From Prunella strophiata (Eukaryota; Chordata; Aves; Passeriformes; Prunellidae), in assembly GCA_036583965.1 (NCBI GenBank), contig JAZBQD010000014.1, forward strand, positions 39,976,990 to 40,040,989: a DNA stretch of 64,000 nucleotides, in the 5' to 3' direction. Below the pieces are notes generated by a model, which worked only from the letters and a program-made list of their open reading frames with translations, made no database searches and was not told the DNA's origin. A program made the translations under genes and the position numbers. Shown here in pieces: positions 12,001-22,163 of the stretch (position 1 is its first letter; each line of letters begins with the position of its first letter).

Positions 12001-15000
12001 CTCTGGAGAACAGTCAGTATTACTTCCCTCAATGGAAGAGTCTGCAATAAACAGTAAGATCACTGATCCTCTTTCACTGATCTGATGAAGACCTATAAGC
12101 ATGTCAATAAGAACACAGATAAAGAGGATCCAGTGGACATAGTATGTTTGGATTTTCAAAAAGCTTCACTACAGGGTTTTATTAAAACGAAATTGCCAGA
12201 AGCTATCCCAGGTGGAATCCTCTGATAGAAACCTCTCCTAGTTGACTGAGGCAAGGCAGCACTGAATGTTTATAAAATAGAGAGGGTGTGACTTGGGGGG
12301 AACAGAAATTTAGGAAAGCTCTTGCCAAGTAAGAGGTAAGAAGTTTGGCACTCTGTGCTCTACAACCTCTTCCTAGATGACAGGAGAGAAGGGTGTGAAT
12401 TGCTTCAAGCCAAACAAAGTGCTAAATTCTGCTCTCTTGCTTGTTGCATGAATGTGCCAAGGTGGTACTAAAATTCACAGCGATTAAGTTCCTTCTCCAC
12501 TCCTGTTTTTAAATAAACATCATTGCATTTTGTGGAGAAGCTGATACTTCATGTATTTTTTTAGGCAACTTCTTTGATGAAAATATGTACCCATTAAAAT
12601 CTAGATTAGAGATGTGTATTCTCTCATCACAAATATACAGAATGGGCTTATTCATGTGTTCAAGTGGTATTTTGACATTTTTGTGTCTTTAGATTTGGTA
12701 TTCTTTACAAACATTCACCAGACATCTATTTTTTAACAATCATTAGACTTACCACAGAGAACTGTAGAACAGCACATATTCTCCAAATATGCCACCTCAG
12801 CTAGCTCCCTCTAGCCTCATCTAGTAATCAAAAGATAATTTACCTCAGCCAGGCAGTAAAGTAAACAATTCTAGAAAAATCTTATGACCAGTGAGAAGCC
12901 AAAATCACATAATTCTTCTTCACAACATAAACTAGTATTTCCAAATAGAGCAAAAACTAGCTATTTCAGAAGGCTAGTTGTTAAAATAATACCTATATTG
13001 CGTATTTTCTATACTTTGTAAAACAAGTTTCTACTAGCCTGTCAAAAGTTAAGCTTTGTTATGCTGGTACTAAACTTAAGCTTTGTATTTTGATAGGATC
13101 TAGCACCCAAGTTGAAATTAGAATAGGGACTTGATTATCCCTGGCTCATCTAGACATAACAAGAAGATATTTAAATGCAAGTATAGAAGTCTTTCTTTGA
13201 GAGATGCATACCCTAAGGAAACATGTGAGGTTATTAATCATCTGAAACAGGCACACTAGAAAGAAAATAACCATAATCAGTCAAGTGACAGACTCATTAA
13301 GTACAGCAAATTATTTTCATGTTATAAATGTGGAAAGCAAGAGCTTGAAGAAATTCTCATGTCAATACCAGGAAGATAACCTATCATGCCACAGTATCAT
13401 GGATTTTATAGCTTCTAATATTTTAACTCTGGAAATAACAAAGTCTTTTGCCACTAAGACTGCACTGTAGGTACTGTCCAATATTCAAAGAAAGGATACA
13501 GTCCCTTCTCTACATTTGTGAATTGAAAACTCTATTGCTCTGTCAAGGAGACTACCAAGATGCAGTAGCATCATTCATAGTTGATTCTCTAAACATGTAG
13601 GATCTCTTTTATTTGCAGACAAGGAATATAGCTTTTTCTGTTAAAGAGTATATAAATTCATCTATTTCTTCTGAAAAGACTCTGTGGCCTGTACCATGTT
13701 TACTGCTAGATACTTTGATAAACAATTCAAAATGATTTAAAAAGTTTTGTGGTCACTTAAAACCTCCTTTCAATTCACAATCACATGTGTACTTCAAACA
13801 CTACCTTCAAATATTTCAGCTAGAACCACATCTTTTGCAAGGAAAAAATGGCCTTCTGAAGCAACACATTTTTCAGAAGTTAAACTTACTTAACTGTGTA
13901 ATTTATGTATTAAAAGAAAACTTTTTTAACAGGTGGGTCCTGGTGAAAGTGACTAAATGTCAAGGAGACCTACTTCTGCAGACTGGCTAACTGGCCAAAT
14001 AGACAAAAAATCCTTCAGCTTTCACTGTATCTTCATGGAAACCATTAAAATGCTATTAAATAGGGACTCAGAGAAAAGCTCTATATCATTCACTGCATAA
14101 TATAAAACGTTTGACAATAGTCTTAAAACATACATGATCACAGATCAAACACCACTGTTAAAGCAAACAGTGCTTTAAGTGTAATCTTCCTTTCCATACA
14201 AAATTTTGGTTTGCAAATCAAATAGCTAACCAGAAGCTAGGTCTCACAGACAGCCTTTGTTATTAACAAAATATGGTTTTGACACATTCCTATTTATGAG
14301 CAAATGAGTCAAGTTCCTTTCCCCTGAATACAGCAGAACCCAAACAGCAGGAGACATCTTCCTGCCTCACATATGCAAGCTTGATCTCATCAACTATGAG
14401 CCCCCAAGCCTCAGTTCTTTACACTGCTCTCAGGGTTGTATCCTGACCCTGCTGCTGAGGTCTCTTGGCTGCTCTTTCTCTCAGCTTTGGTAAGTTTTTC
14501 TATATATATTTTTAATAACACAAACCATCACAAACCAGATTAAATTGCTCCCTAATTTTCTATTTTTAACAGTGAAATGTTTGGTCTAGGATTGGTTATA
14601 CTTATCAAGTATGTGTTTCCATGTATAAACGATAGTTTTGAATGAGAAGCTGTGTGCATATTCCATACTTATCAAAACATTACAAATTTAAAGTACTTGC
14701 AACTGTATTAACCACAACTTTGAGACAGGCAAAATAATGCCTGAGCAGTGCATAATTTAGTTTACCTTTCCAATGCATTATTTTTTAAAGTTTACACAAT
14801 TGAAATCAACATCATGAACAATACCTGAAGTATGTTTTTCCTGCATTTTGGCTTCCTTCTCTCCACTGTGCAATCACATCAGCTGGCTCAAGGTTCCCTC
14901 CAAAAATATGCTGCCAAAGGTAAAGACCTACATAAATGAAGATATGATGGAGAATTTGAATGAACAGATCCTGCCTACTCTATGCTCCTAAAAAAATTAT

Positions 15001-16647
15001 TTCTGGAAAATGAAAAAGGATCACAACATAAGAACTTGGGAAAGAAATGCCACAGCTTCTTGCATAATATGACTTAGAATTAGTTAAGATGAATTTTTAC
15101 CACATTGGCATTTAAAAAGATTCTTTGGCTGACAAAATATCAGCAGATGAAGACATACACTATTGCTTCTGTTAGCAACTCTTTCCAGCACATATACCAC
15201 TAAAAATGAGCAAATATTAATTGGCATTTTGAGGACAAACATACTTCCCTTAACCTTTAGTGAAATACACCAATTTTTATGATGGTAATATACCAGGCAA
15301 CATACCTATGTGCTCTACAATGCTACATGAAAGTTTGACTATAAGCCTGGCATTTACAAAAAAGCTAAACTAAGAAGAGTGATATGCCTTCAGCAATAGT
15401 TAAAGAGCTGGAGAAGACCTTAGCTCCCAGTTTGTGTAGAGCGGAAACTTAGTATCTTCCACAAAAGAATTTCAAAGTTCATCAGTGGGAGTAGTACTAC
15501 AGTACACTGCAATACAGAAAATGTTTTATTTCTCACTGTGTGATGCTTTACTTCATGAAGTGTAAATGTGACAAAAATAAATAATCTGCTTAGGCAAGTA
15601 AGAGGCCTCTCCTTGTGCCATACTGTGAACTAGACTGCATTAACAAAGTAACTGTGTTTCTTTGCCATTTGAGACATTATCCTTGACAGATGCAGAAAAA
15701 CAGCCTTGAAAGGAATTGATACAAAGGGAGTTCAACTACTCTTATACTGCTGTGAATTTGAGTAACAGCTAGCATTTCCCTAATACCCCTCATGTTCAGG
15801 TATACATACTATTGAATCATACACATAAATTTTAGTCATGAGGAAGCCCAGAAAAGTACTACACCAAAAAGGTTAAATAATCAATAGATATTGACTACAT
15901 CTGCTTACCAATTGCTGCTTTGCCCCAAATCTGTACTCTTAGACTGGTCTGTTCTAGGTGAGACCTCGCATATTTTATCATTTTGAGATTAGCTTCATAT
16001 CTCTGCTGAGAAGCAGCCAGCTCATTTTTCTCATCCGCGTCCCACGGATTCCACTCTTCATTTCCCAAGGCAACATGATCTGTGAAACCTAAAAGCGTGA
16101 TTTACATTTTAAAAAAAAATTAAAAAGAAGATCAAATTCACAACTTTAAGAAAACTGATTAATTGTCTCAAATTGGTAATTTCATGCAGCACCTGACAGC
16201 CCTGGCCGGGCACACCACCATCGCCACAACCATCGCCGCCTCCTCCTCCTCCCCCCCGGCGCGGTGTCCCCAAGGCCCAGCGGATCTGGCCGCAGCCAGG
16301 GCAGGCCCGGCGGGGAGGGAGCGCTGAGGCTCCGGCCCCGCTCTCCCTCAGAGGCCGCCACCAGGCCCCGCCCGCCGGGGAGCGCTGCGGGCCGGCCCCG
16401 CACCAACCCCGCTGCCCCTGCCCCTGCCCCGCCGGCCGCGGACAGGCCGGGCAGGGCGGACAGGCCGGGCAGGGCGGCCCGGAGCGGCCCCGCCGCCGCG
16501 CTCACCTCGCGGGCCGCGGCGGTCCCGGTGCGAGCGAGGGGCGGCCGGGCGGCGCGGGCGCAGGAACACGGTGTAGGCCGCGTACAGGGAGAAGAGGCCG
16601 TACGCCACGATCAGGGCGGAGCAGAGCCGCCTGCGAGCGCCCCGCAT
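5665..16647 (-). CDS. RXYLT1: RXYLT1 (TMEM5), ribitol-5-phosphate xylosyltransferase 1, six coding exons
   Basis: Golgi glycosyltransferase that transfers xylose from UDP-xylose to ribitol-5-phosphate on the O-mannosyl glycan of alpha-dystroglycan, the step after FKTN/FKRP and before B4GAT1/LARGE1 matriglycan extension (known for the family). Exons on the minus strand: 16647-16506, 16088-15909, 14927-14825, 9278-8964, 7282-7112 and 6082-5665. All junctions are GT-AG and in phase (phases 1,1,2,2,2), giving 442 residues. Visible features: short basic cytosolic N-terminus; one signal-anchor helix at about residues 8-29; a stem with 'EEWNPWD'; then the catalytic region, with '[11 protein letters not shown]' (146-156), 'NGRE' (166-169) and the exostosin-like '[13 protein letters not shown]' (339-351). 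Sequons lie at N278, N311 and N363. The human protein is 443 aa with the same blocks throughout. No frameshift or internal stop is present. Confidence 0.97.
7112..7282 (-). CDS. RXYLT1: RXYLT1 coding exon 5
   Basis: A 171-nt exon with acceptor 'TTTTTACAG|CTAC' and donor 'GAACA|GTAAGA'. It encodes residues 247-303 with '[16 protein letters not shown]', 'YLCNFLGT' and '[10 protein letters not shown]'. These align one-for-one with the human protein ([26 protein letters not shown]). It contains the first predicted N-glycosylation sequon, N278-S-S. Confidence 0.95.
8964..9278 (-). CDS. RXYLT1: RXYLT1 coding exon 4 (largest N-terminal part of the catalytic region)
   Basis: A 315-nt exon with acceptor 'TTTCCTCAG|CTTCC' and donor 'GCTAC|GTAAGT'. 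It encodes residues 142-246, with '[14 protein letters not shown]', 'VVLVLNGRE', '[10 protein letters not shown]', 'VVLLGNEQC', 'FLKRNGGF'-type 'YLKRNGGFV' and 'FQWPLGVAT'. The 5' two-thirds of the exon is markedly GC- and CpG-rich compared with the AT-rich introns on both sides. Confidence 0.96.
9619..9655. repeat. 22-bp-spaced direct duplication in RXYLT1 intron 3
   Basis: The 15-base word 'taaaggttaaacatt' occurs at 9619-9633 and again at 9641-9655, a 22-bp period. A small replication-slippage duplication; no function inferred. Confidence 0.7.
10295..10597 (-). mobile_element. Solo LTR (endogenous retrovirus class II-like), sense to RXYLT1
   Basis: On the minus strand it begins TGTTG and ends TGTGACA, i.e. 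TG...CA, about 303 bp. It is flanked by 'aagggt' (10289-10294) and 'gagggt' (10598-10603), a 6-bp target-site duplication with one mismatch, as expected of class II (ERVK-type) insertions. It holds a TATA-like box (plus 10389-10394) and an AATAAA (plus 10369-10374) in the short-LTR spacing. The end segment resembles LTRs I recall from songbird genomes. There is no internal retroviral sequence, so it is a recombined solo LTR. Class assignment rests on TSD length and memory; the LTR call is firm. Confidence 0.85.
11259..11307. repeat. Imperfect 25/24-bp tandem duplication in RXYLT1 intron 3
   Basis: Two adjacent copies (11259-11283 and 11284-11307) share 'tactaactact' and 'atcaaagataa', differing by a few bases and one indel. 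Small local duplication. Confidence 0.75.
11570..12250 (+). mobile_element. CR1 LINE ORF2 relic (reverse-transcriptase region), antisense in RXYLT1 intron 3
   Basis: In plus orientation the stretch at 12118-12165 translates to '[13 protein letters not shown]', the start of the CR1 reverse-transcriptase palm motif (usual form VDIVYLDFQKAFD). Sequence before it, including '[20 protein letters not shown]' (11866-11925), fits the segment that precedes RT in CR1 ORF2. The frame is broken by many stops and indels, so it is an old dead copy. The outer limits are uncertain by about 100 bp. Confidence 0.65.
11787..11812. repeat. Perfect 13-bp tandem duplication
   Basis: The word 'aaggttgaacacc' is repeated exactly at 11787-11799 and 11800-11812, inside the CR1 relic. 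Slippage duplication. Confidence 0.8.
14825..14927 (-). CDS. RXYLT1: RXYLT1 coding exon 3
   Basis: A 103-nt exon with acceptor 'TATGTAG|GTC' and donor 'TTCAG|GTATTG'. It encodes residues 108-141, including '[11 protein letters not shown]' and '[10 protein letters not shown]', close to human 'GLYLWEHIFEG' and 'SDVTAQWREG'. It is too short to stand out as an open frame and was found from splice phase and similarity to the human protein. Confidence 0.93.
15909..16088 (-). CDS. RXYLT1: RXYLT1 coding exon 2 (stem region)
   Basis: Adds residues 48-107. It carries the conserved '[14 protein letters not shown]' block (human EEWNPWEGDEKNE) and ends with 'VQIWGKAAI'. The donor is 'ATTG|GTAAGC'. Two in-frame acceptors lie 9 nt apart: 'TTTTAG' before 16088 and 'TTCACAG' before 16079. 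Either keeps the reading frame, so the protein is 442 or 439 residues. Confidence 0.93.
16441..16476. repeat. Perfect 18-bp GC-rich tandem repeat in RXYLT1 intron 1
   Basis: Two exact copies of 'gacaggccgggcagggcg' lie at 16441-16458 and 16459-16476, about 30 bp downstream of the exon 1 donor on the transcript. The G-rich strand is the plus (template) strand, so any G-quadruplex would form on the template DNA rather than in the RNA. Confidence 0.85.
16506..16647 (-). CDS. RXYLT1: RXYLT1 coding exon 1 (start, transmembrane anchor)
   Basis: Encodes residues 1-47 plus one base. The ATG at 16647 was chosen because the product then begins [10 protein letters not shown], matching the human start (M-R-L-T-R-K-R-L-C-S), and is followed by the signal anchor with the conserved 'LFSLYAAY'. 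Kozak context has G at -3. The donor is 'CGAG|GTGAGC'. The exon is very GC-rich because it lies in the CpG island. The frame stays open upstream, with another ATG at 16758. Confidence 0.95.
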
Positions 16648-17334
16648 CCCGCCCGGCGCGGGCGGAAGGCGCCGGGAGGCGGCGGCGGGAGCAGACTCCG
16701 CCCGCCGGCCGGGGCTGGGCCCTGGGCTGCCCGGGAGGCTCCGAGCCGCCCGTGCCATGACCTGCCCCTGGCCGCAGGCCCCCGGGCGCTGCCGGCACAG
16801 CTGTGCGATAGCGGGTAACCAGGGTTGTAAACAGCACAGACAGGTTATGGGAAATTTGTTATAATGGGGAAAGCTTGGATAGACCGAGAGTGACTCACGT
16901 TCCATAGAGAGATAGAAAGACTATCCTTCTTATGGCCAGGTGCTACAGCTTCTGTAAAGCCCCTAACAGCCTGTAGACAAACACCATGACCCTAATTGTA
17001 GCCAAGAGCACGGTGCCCTTCACCTACCCAAAGGAGAAAGAGTCTAGAACTGTATAGATTGTAATGCACTGCACAACCCTACAGCCTCCTCTGGGTCTGA
17101 GTGGGTTTTTTCCTGATCAGATTTTTTTACCCTTATGAACACTAAAGCTTGCTCTGACCCCGACCTAAAATTAATTCAATGGACCACTGCTTGTTTCCAA
17201 CCGACATGTAACTAGTCTTAAAATGCCTTCTGAAACAGGCTTACAGTTAGCCTGCTGCCAAATCCTTACTCTAATTTGATTGCTTATACATTTGCTGAAC
17301 TATGAGTCCAGTCTGATGATGCACATTGGCAGCA

Positions 17335-17480
17335 ATCATAGAATGGTTGGGGAAGGGACCTTCAAGATCATTAAGTTCCAATCCCCCTGCAGCAGGCGGC
17401 AATACTTCCACCAGACCAGGTTGTTCAAAGCCTTGGGTTGCTTCCAAGAATGGGACATTCATGACTTCTCTGTCTTACCA
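17335..17480 (-). mobile_element. CR1 LINE 3' end fragment, minus orientation
   Basis: Reads as the reverse complement of a CR1 tail: 'atcatagaatggttgggg', 'gggaccttcaagatcatta', 'tccaatccccctgc', 'ccaccagaccaggttg' and 'ttcatgacttctctg'. Diverged and 5'-truncated. It sits about 0.5 kb upstream of the RXYLT1 CpG island. Confidence 0.9.
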
Positions 17481-20400
17481 CACTCATAATGAACACTGCC
17501 CTGTGTCATGTCCGTACTAGCCCTGGTAAAAAGTTTTTCTCTTGCTTTTTTAAAAGCTGCTTGTATTTATTGAAGCTATGCATTTAAACCCTACATATAA
17601 TGCAAATAACACTTGTCAATATCACTGGTAATCTATTGCAAAATTGCAGGTCAATATACTTATTCCTGTTAGGCTTCATGGCCACTTTGCTTTGCCTATA
17701 GTGATTCATAATTTTAGGAAAGAAGTGCCCCTCATAAATGTTTTCAAAATTAAGACCGAGCTTCTCTTGCCTTTCTAGCTAAGTGCATCCTTGTGAATGC
17801 ACAATGAAGTGGTGCAGTCACAAACTTTGGGAAGATCAGCAACATGATATCTGTAGTGGTCAATATTAAAATAAAATGTTACCAGTTTTAACTGCAGTAT
17901 GTTTTCTAGACTATATCAGTAAACTGTATCTGTGTGCTGAGTTGCTAAAATTTAAGGAAAATGTTTGTATGAATGGTTTAATTTAAAACAGAATATGATA
18001 ATGAATGTATGGTAAACATAGAACCTAAAAGGAAATAAGACAGGTAGTAGAAATTAATTACAAAGGGCAAAGAAGAATGAAAAATGTTAATCATTTGGAA
18101 ACACAGGCTGCCTGTTGCACACCTTCACTGCTTTGGATGATGGTTAGAAAGGTCTCCTTCCCACACAGATGCAGTTTTATTTCTTAGAAAAATGACAGAA
18201 GAGACTTGAAAAGGTCAAGAAGGAATAATCTAAGAAGAGTTTGAATTATAGACCATCTCAAAAATAGTGTCTTAAAAGTCTGCATTTGATTGCATGCATT
18301 TCAATAAGAAATGAAAAAGTGAATGTGATCTGAAATAGTGATTATTATCTGAAATAGTGATTATTAATCCCAATACTGCTGATAATGTAGTCTTATTTAT
18401 AGCAGAGAAGAAAGGTATACTAATCACAGTGATGTAAACAGGCAATATCAATCAAAGTCTTAGAACAACTGTAGTAGATGGCAATGCCTGATCATTTGGA
18501 AAGAAATCCAAATCCAGAATTGAAAATGTATGAGAAGGAAGAGCATAAACTTTTATTTCCTACCCTTACTAACTCATTGTATATTTTGCAAGCTGCATTG
18601 GCTGATTTCATGGGCAAAACATGATGTAAAAAGCTCTACATAATGTAAAAAAAAGATACTAATTTTATATTTTCTAGCCAGTTCAGGACAGAGTCAAATA
18701 AATGGTTTTGCTGTAATGCAAACTCAAATCACATAGAAGCAAGTGGGAATCAAGAATATAATGTTAAGCAGGTACTAAGGGGGAGTGTGTGTATGTGTGA
18801 GGGGCTGGACCTAACAAAATGCCTACATGAATAAGGATCTTGGAGTAGGAGCTTTGTCTAGGGATTATGGGAGTAAGACTTACAGAAACATTAAATTGGA
18901 AGAGCACCCTAATCATGGTATTCCCTGAAATCATAGAAAAACGTGCAGCAGATACCAAATTTAGGAAATGCCTGAATTTCATGCACAATGCCTGTAGGGG
19001 CCTGCAAAGCTCAGCAAGTACTCCTTCCTAGCACTCTATAACAAATCTCTGATTTGTTGTTGAAGACCAAAAGCCAAGTGTTATGCCACAAGAAGGGAGG
19101 AGAGATCAAAAAGATCAGTGATGTCTTGGACCTGTGTCAAACAGGTCATTGTATGTCTAGATGGCATTAAGAAGCAGACATGCCCTGCAGCAGTAGGAGA
19201 GGGTGAAAAGTCCAGCAGCCATGGCTAATGAGACTTGGAAAAATCCTAAACCCAGATCTGATAAATCAGGAGGCTTAGGTTCTTTCTTAGCTCTGACAGC
19301 TTGCTGTAGGATCTTCTGGCAGATTATCTTGTCTCCAACTGACCCTTTGTGAAATGTACAAAACTGAGCTTCTTGGACTATTATGAATCCTAGCTGATAT
19401 AAAATTGTTGAAGTTTTCTTTGGATGAAAGTTACTCAATAAATTAAGCTTCACAAATTCTTTTCAGTATAAGGCATCATAAATTAGGAGACAGTTTAAAA
19501 AGGTATCATCAGGTTCAATAACAGTTTAGAGACAGGAAAAAATAAACAAAAATACAGAAGTGTCAAGTACCTTCAAGAAGTGTCTATTCTGTTCAAGAAT
19601 TAATTACAACAAATGAAAATTAACCTGGAGTTTCAAAATTAAGACTGAGTGCTGCTGAAAGCCTAAATTAAAATACATTCTGCTGTACATCAGGTAGTTT
19701 GAGTAAGCAACTGAGAAAGTAAGGTCTTTTCCTTATGAAAAGTATTCTTTTTCTGTACATATCATGATAAAAGCAGAATTTCCTTGTTTTTTCTACTCAT
19801 GACTGCCTACAATATATTACTTTTCAGTCTCTCTTTTTCCCAACAAAATTCTTGCAGAACTTCTTGTCTTATCTTGGTCTCTGTTTGTTGACTATTGGGT
19901 TAGAATTGCAAATGTCACTGGGAAGTTTTAAAAAGCTGTATTGATCAACATGTGACATAGGCAGATCTGAGCAAGGTTTTAAAGCAGAGTTAGGAACAAA
20001 AGAAAGCACCAGTTAGACATCTAACTAGAACATGGAACGAAGACAGCTGTTGCCAGAATCCCTACAGAAAAGTATTGAGCTTCAGCTTACTGCTCTATTG
20101 GTCCTGTCCTCATTAATTAAGAAGTTTGCAGGGTTTTCTTCTGCCACCTGCACAGTGTTGTAGGGCAGCCACTGTTACAATTTGTCTACCAAAGCCTGAA
20201 TTTTTTCTTAAATTTCTTAAATAATCTTTTCTTAAGACTGCACCATACAAGGCTGAATGAAAATGGGAAGTCTGCAGTGAGCAATTAAAGCTGGGAAGCT
20301 GGCAAGGCTGCAGATCACAGTGCCCATTCCTAGGCTTTGGCAGAGGTGCTCTGGATAAGTCTCTTGTGATGAGAGGTAGCAGTCTTTGGGGCTCATAATT

Positions 20401-20820
20401 GCTTAATTAATAGAAGTGCTCCTTTCTACTGATTCTGGTTTGTAGGAGTGCACCCTGACATGATCCTTCAGACAGAACAAGGCTCAGGTTGATTTCATTT
20501 TTACCTGAAACTAATTACAGTGGCTGAACTGTCACTTCAACAGGACTTTGCTTGAGGCAGCGAGGTAAGGAACTTCTGATGGTGGTAAAAAATTAAAGGC
20601 AGTAAGCTCTTGTGTTTTGGTACAGATGGATCAATAAGACAGTGTCCACCTGTGGCCTTCTAAGTTCATAGTTTAGGTGAGGACAGTCTTCCTGAGAAGG
20701 AAGGAGCAGGAGCATCAGAATAAAGTAATTTTTCAGCCTAATGAAGTGACAAAACCAACTGCCATTCTTAGTTCTATACCACTCTCACATTCAAGACTTA
20801 TCTATCTGAAGACATTTTTA
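17481..20820. other. Intergenic DNA upstream of RXYLT1, no gene seen
   Basis: AT-rich with only short, composition-driven open frames (all below 100 codons) and no exon pairs, RNA genes or recognisable repeats apart from the 19-bp tandem duplication at 18328-18365. Confidence 0.55.
18328..18365. repeat. Perfect 19-bp tandem duplication
   Basis: 'atctgaaatagtgattatt' occurs exactly twice in a row (18328-18346 and 18347-18365). The lack of divergence suggests a recent slippage event. Confidence 0.9.
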
Positions 20821-20858
20821 GATTACCCTTTGTTATTTTTAGATAACAAAGGGTAATC
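20821..20858. repeat. Perfect 16-bp hairpin (inverted repeat with 6-base loop)
   Basis: Arm 20821-20836 (GATTACCCTTTGTTAT) is the exact reverse complement of 20843-20858, with a 6-base loop 'ttttag'. The word 'tttttagat' occurs both just before the left arm and across the loop, so a short template-switch or foldback event during replication is a natural explanation. The stem is too short for a typical pre-miRNA (about 25-30 bp) and is not followed by a T-run on either strand. Confidence 0.9.
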
Positions 20859-22109
20859 CTCCCATGTGTTACATTTCCAGGCTAAAGTCTTTACTGGTAA
20901 CTATTCCATTCCATTATATTCTATTCTGTCAAAGCATAAGGCCTCTCAGAACTATGTTTCTTCCTGAGACACAGAAAGAAAGGAGCTCTAGGTGCTGTTT
21001 CCTAGACTGTTTCACCTCTTACACATTTTTAATATCTGTGTCAGGACTGGCTTAGACCTTTCCAACAACCAAAATGGGTTTGACGTAAGCCATGCCTAAC
21101 TAACCAAACCAAATTATTTTAACCATGCTCCCTCTTGTTCCCTGAACTGTCACATCTCCAGTTGGTATATCATAAAGGAAGGCAGTCAAGTCAGTTCCCT
21201 GCTCCTTTAGCATTTCTTTGGATGTTCCCACCCAGATAAAAACTTTATGGCTCATTTGCTATTTCAATAGGCTAAATACACCCTTTTAAGAACCATTGTT
21301 TTCACAATCTTTTACAGTCTTGTGTACAAATCTAAGACAGATAAATGTGTTAAACATTTATAAACTCAACATTGTTACATTGGCCTTTTGCATAGATCTT
21401 TAATGTTTTCATGGTATATATGATTTAATTGTGGATAGATGGGATTACAGTATCTCCTCACCCCATTCTTACTGAGTAACCTAAAGACATATTTTTATGT
21501 CACTGTCATCTAGCAGATTCAAAGGGAAAGAATTTATTCTTACAGGAAGATTTACAGTATTATACAGTATTATATTATGTAGTATTATAAACTGCAGGTT
21601 TTATACTAGCAGGAATTTTGGCTATATTTAAAAAATAAAACTATATTAGCATTTCACACTCTGGTGTGACTCATCTAAGTTTCTGTGTCATGGGGAAGAA
21701 AGGATCATCTAAAATCTGCAGTGCTAATTGAGGTGTTTATAGCGCCATTTAATAATCACTTGACACTGAAATTCTTTAAAAAATTATTTCTGGAAGGCAA
21801 GCAACATAATCTCTCATGGAGGAATTCTAGTGCTGTAGTTTCTGGTTCCCTCTAGTGCAGGAACAGCTCTACTTCTGCACTTGATCAAACTATTTTCTGT
21901 GCTATTTGGGTATAGGCCTCATTTAAATGCAGTTACATGGTTGAGAAGAGAAGGAAGGCACTTGGCAGGTGCAGCAGTGAGTGACCTGTCTGAACAGTTC
22001 ATGTGAGCTGCAGTTCATTCACTGCCTCTGTCTAGGGATTTATCAGTAGACAGAACAGGTCTGTGTGAAAGGCTCAAAGGTTTATAGGCTAGGTATCATG
22101 GTGCTGGGG

Positions 22110-22128
22110 TTTTTTTTGTGTTTTTTTT

Positions 22129-22159
<31 letters not shown>

Positions 22160-22163
22160 TTTT
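22110..22163. repeat. T-rich simple tract with sparse G interruptions
   Basis: 54 bases of T broken by single G or GTG. On the minus strand it is A-rich, but the sequence on its right (the upstream side for a minus-strand retrocopy) resembles no gene I recognise, so it is treated as simple sequence. Confidence 0.85.

Larger units (their letters stand above)
16185..16815 (-). promoter_or_regulatory. RXYLT1: CpG-island promoter region of RXYLT1
   Basis: A sharp block of very high GC with dense CpG dinucleotides inside AT-rich surroundings covers exon 1, most of intron 1 and roughly 170 bp upstream of the ATG. GC-box-like CCGCCC/GGGCGG words occur repeatedly and no TATA box is placed properly, which fits a broad housekeeping-type promoter. 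The exact transcription start cannot be read from sequence. Divergent plus-strand transcription from such an island is possible but not shown. Confidence 0.85.

Noticed and set aside
16182..16505. Minus-strand frame next to exon 1
   Set aside because: Lies in intron 1 beyond a consensus GTGAGC donor, and skipping it restores the conserved RXYLT1 sequence. GC-driven.
16264..16818. 184-codon plus-strand frame across the CpG island
   Set aside because: Composition is Ala/Pro/Arg/Gly from GC-rich DNA, antisense to RXYLT1 exon 1. Shadow of the island.
22110..22163. Minus-strand poly(A)-like tract as a retrogene tail
   Set aside because: Sequence on its right (5' side for a minus-strand retrocopy) does not resemble any gene or repeat I know, and no target-site duplication is visible.
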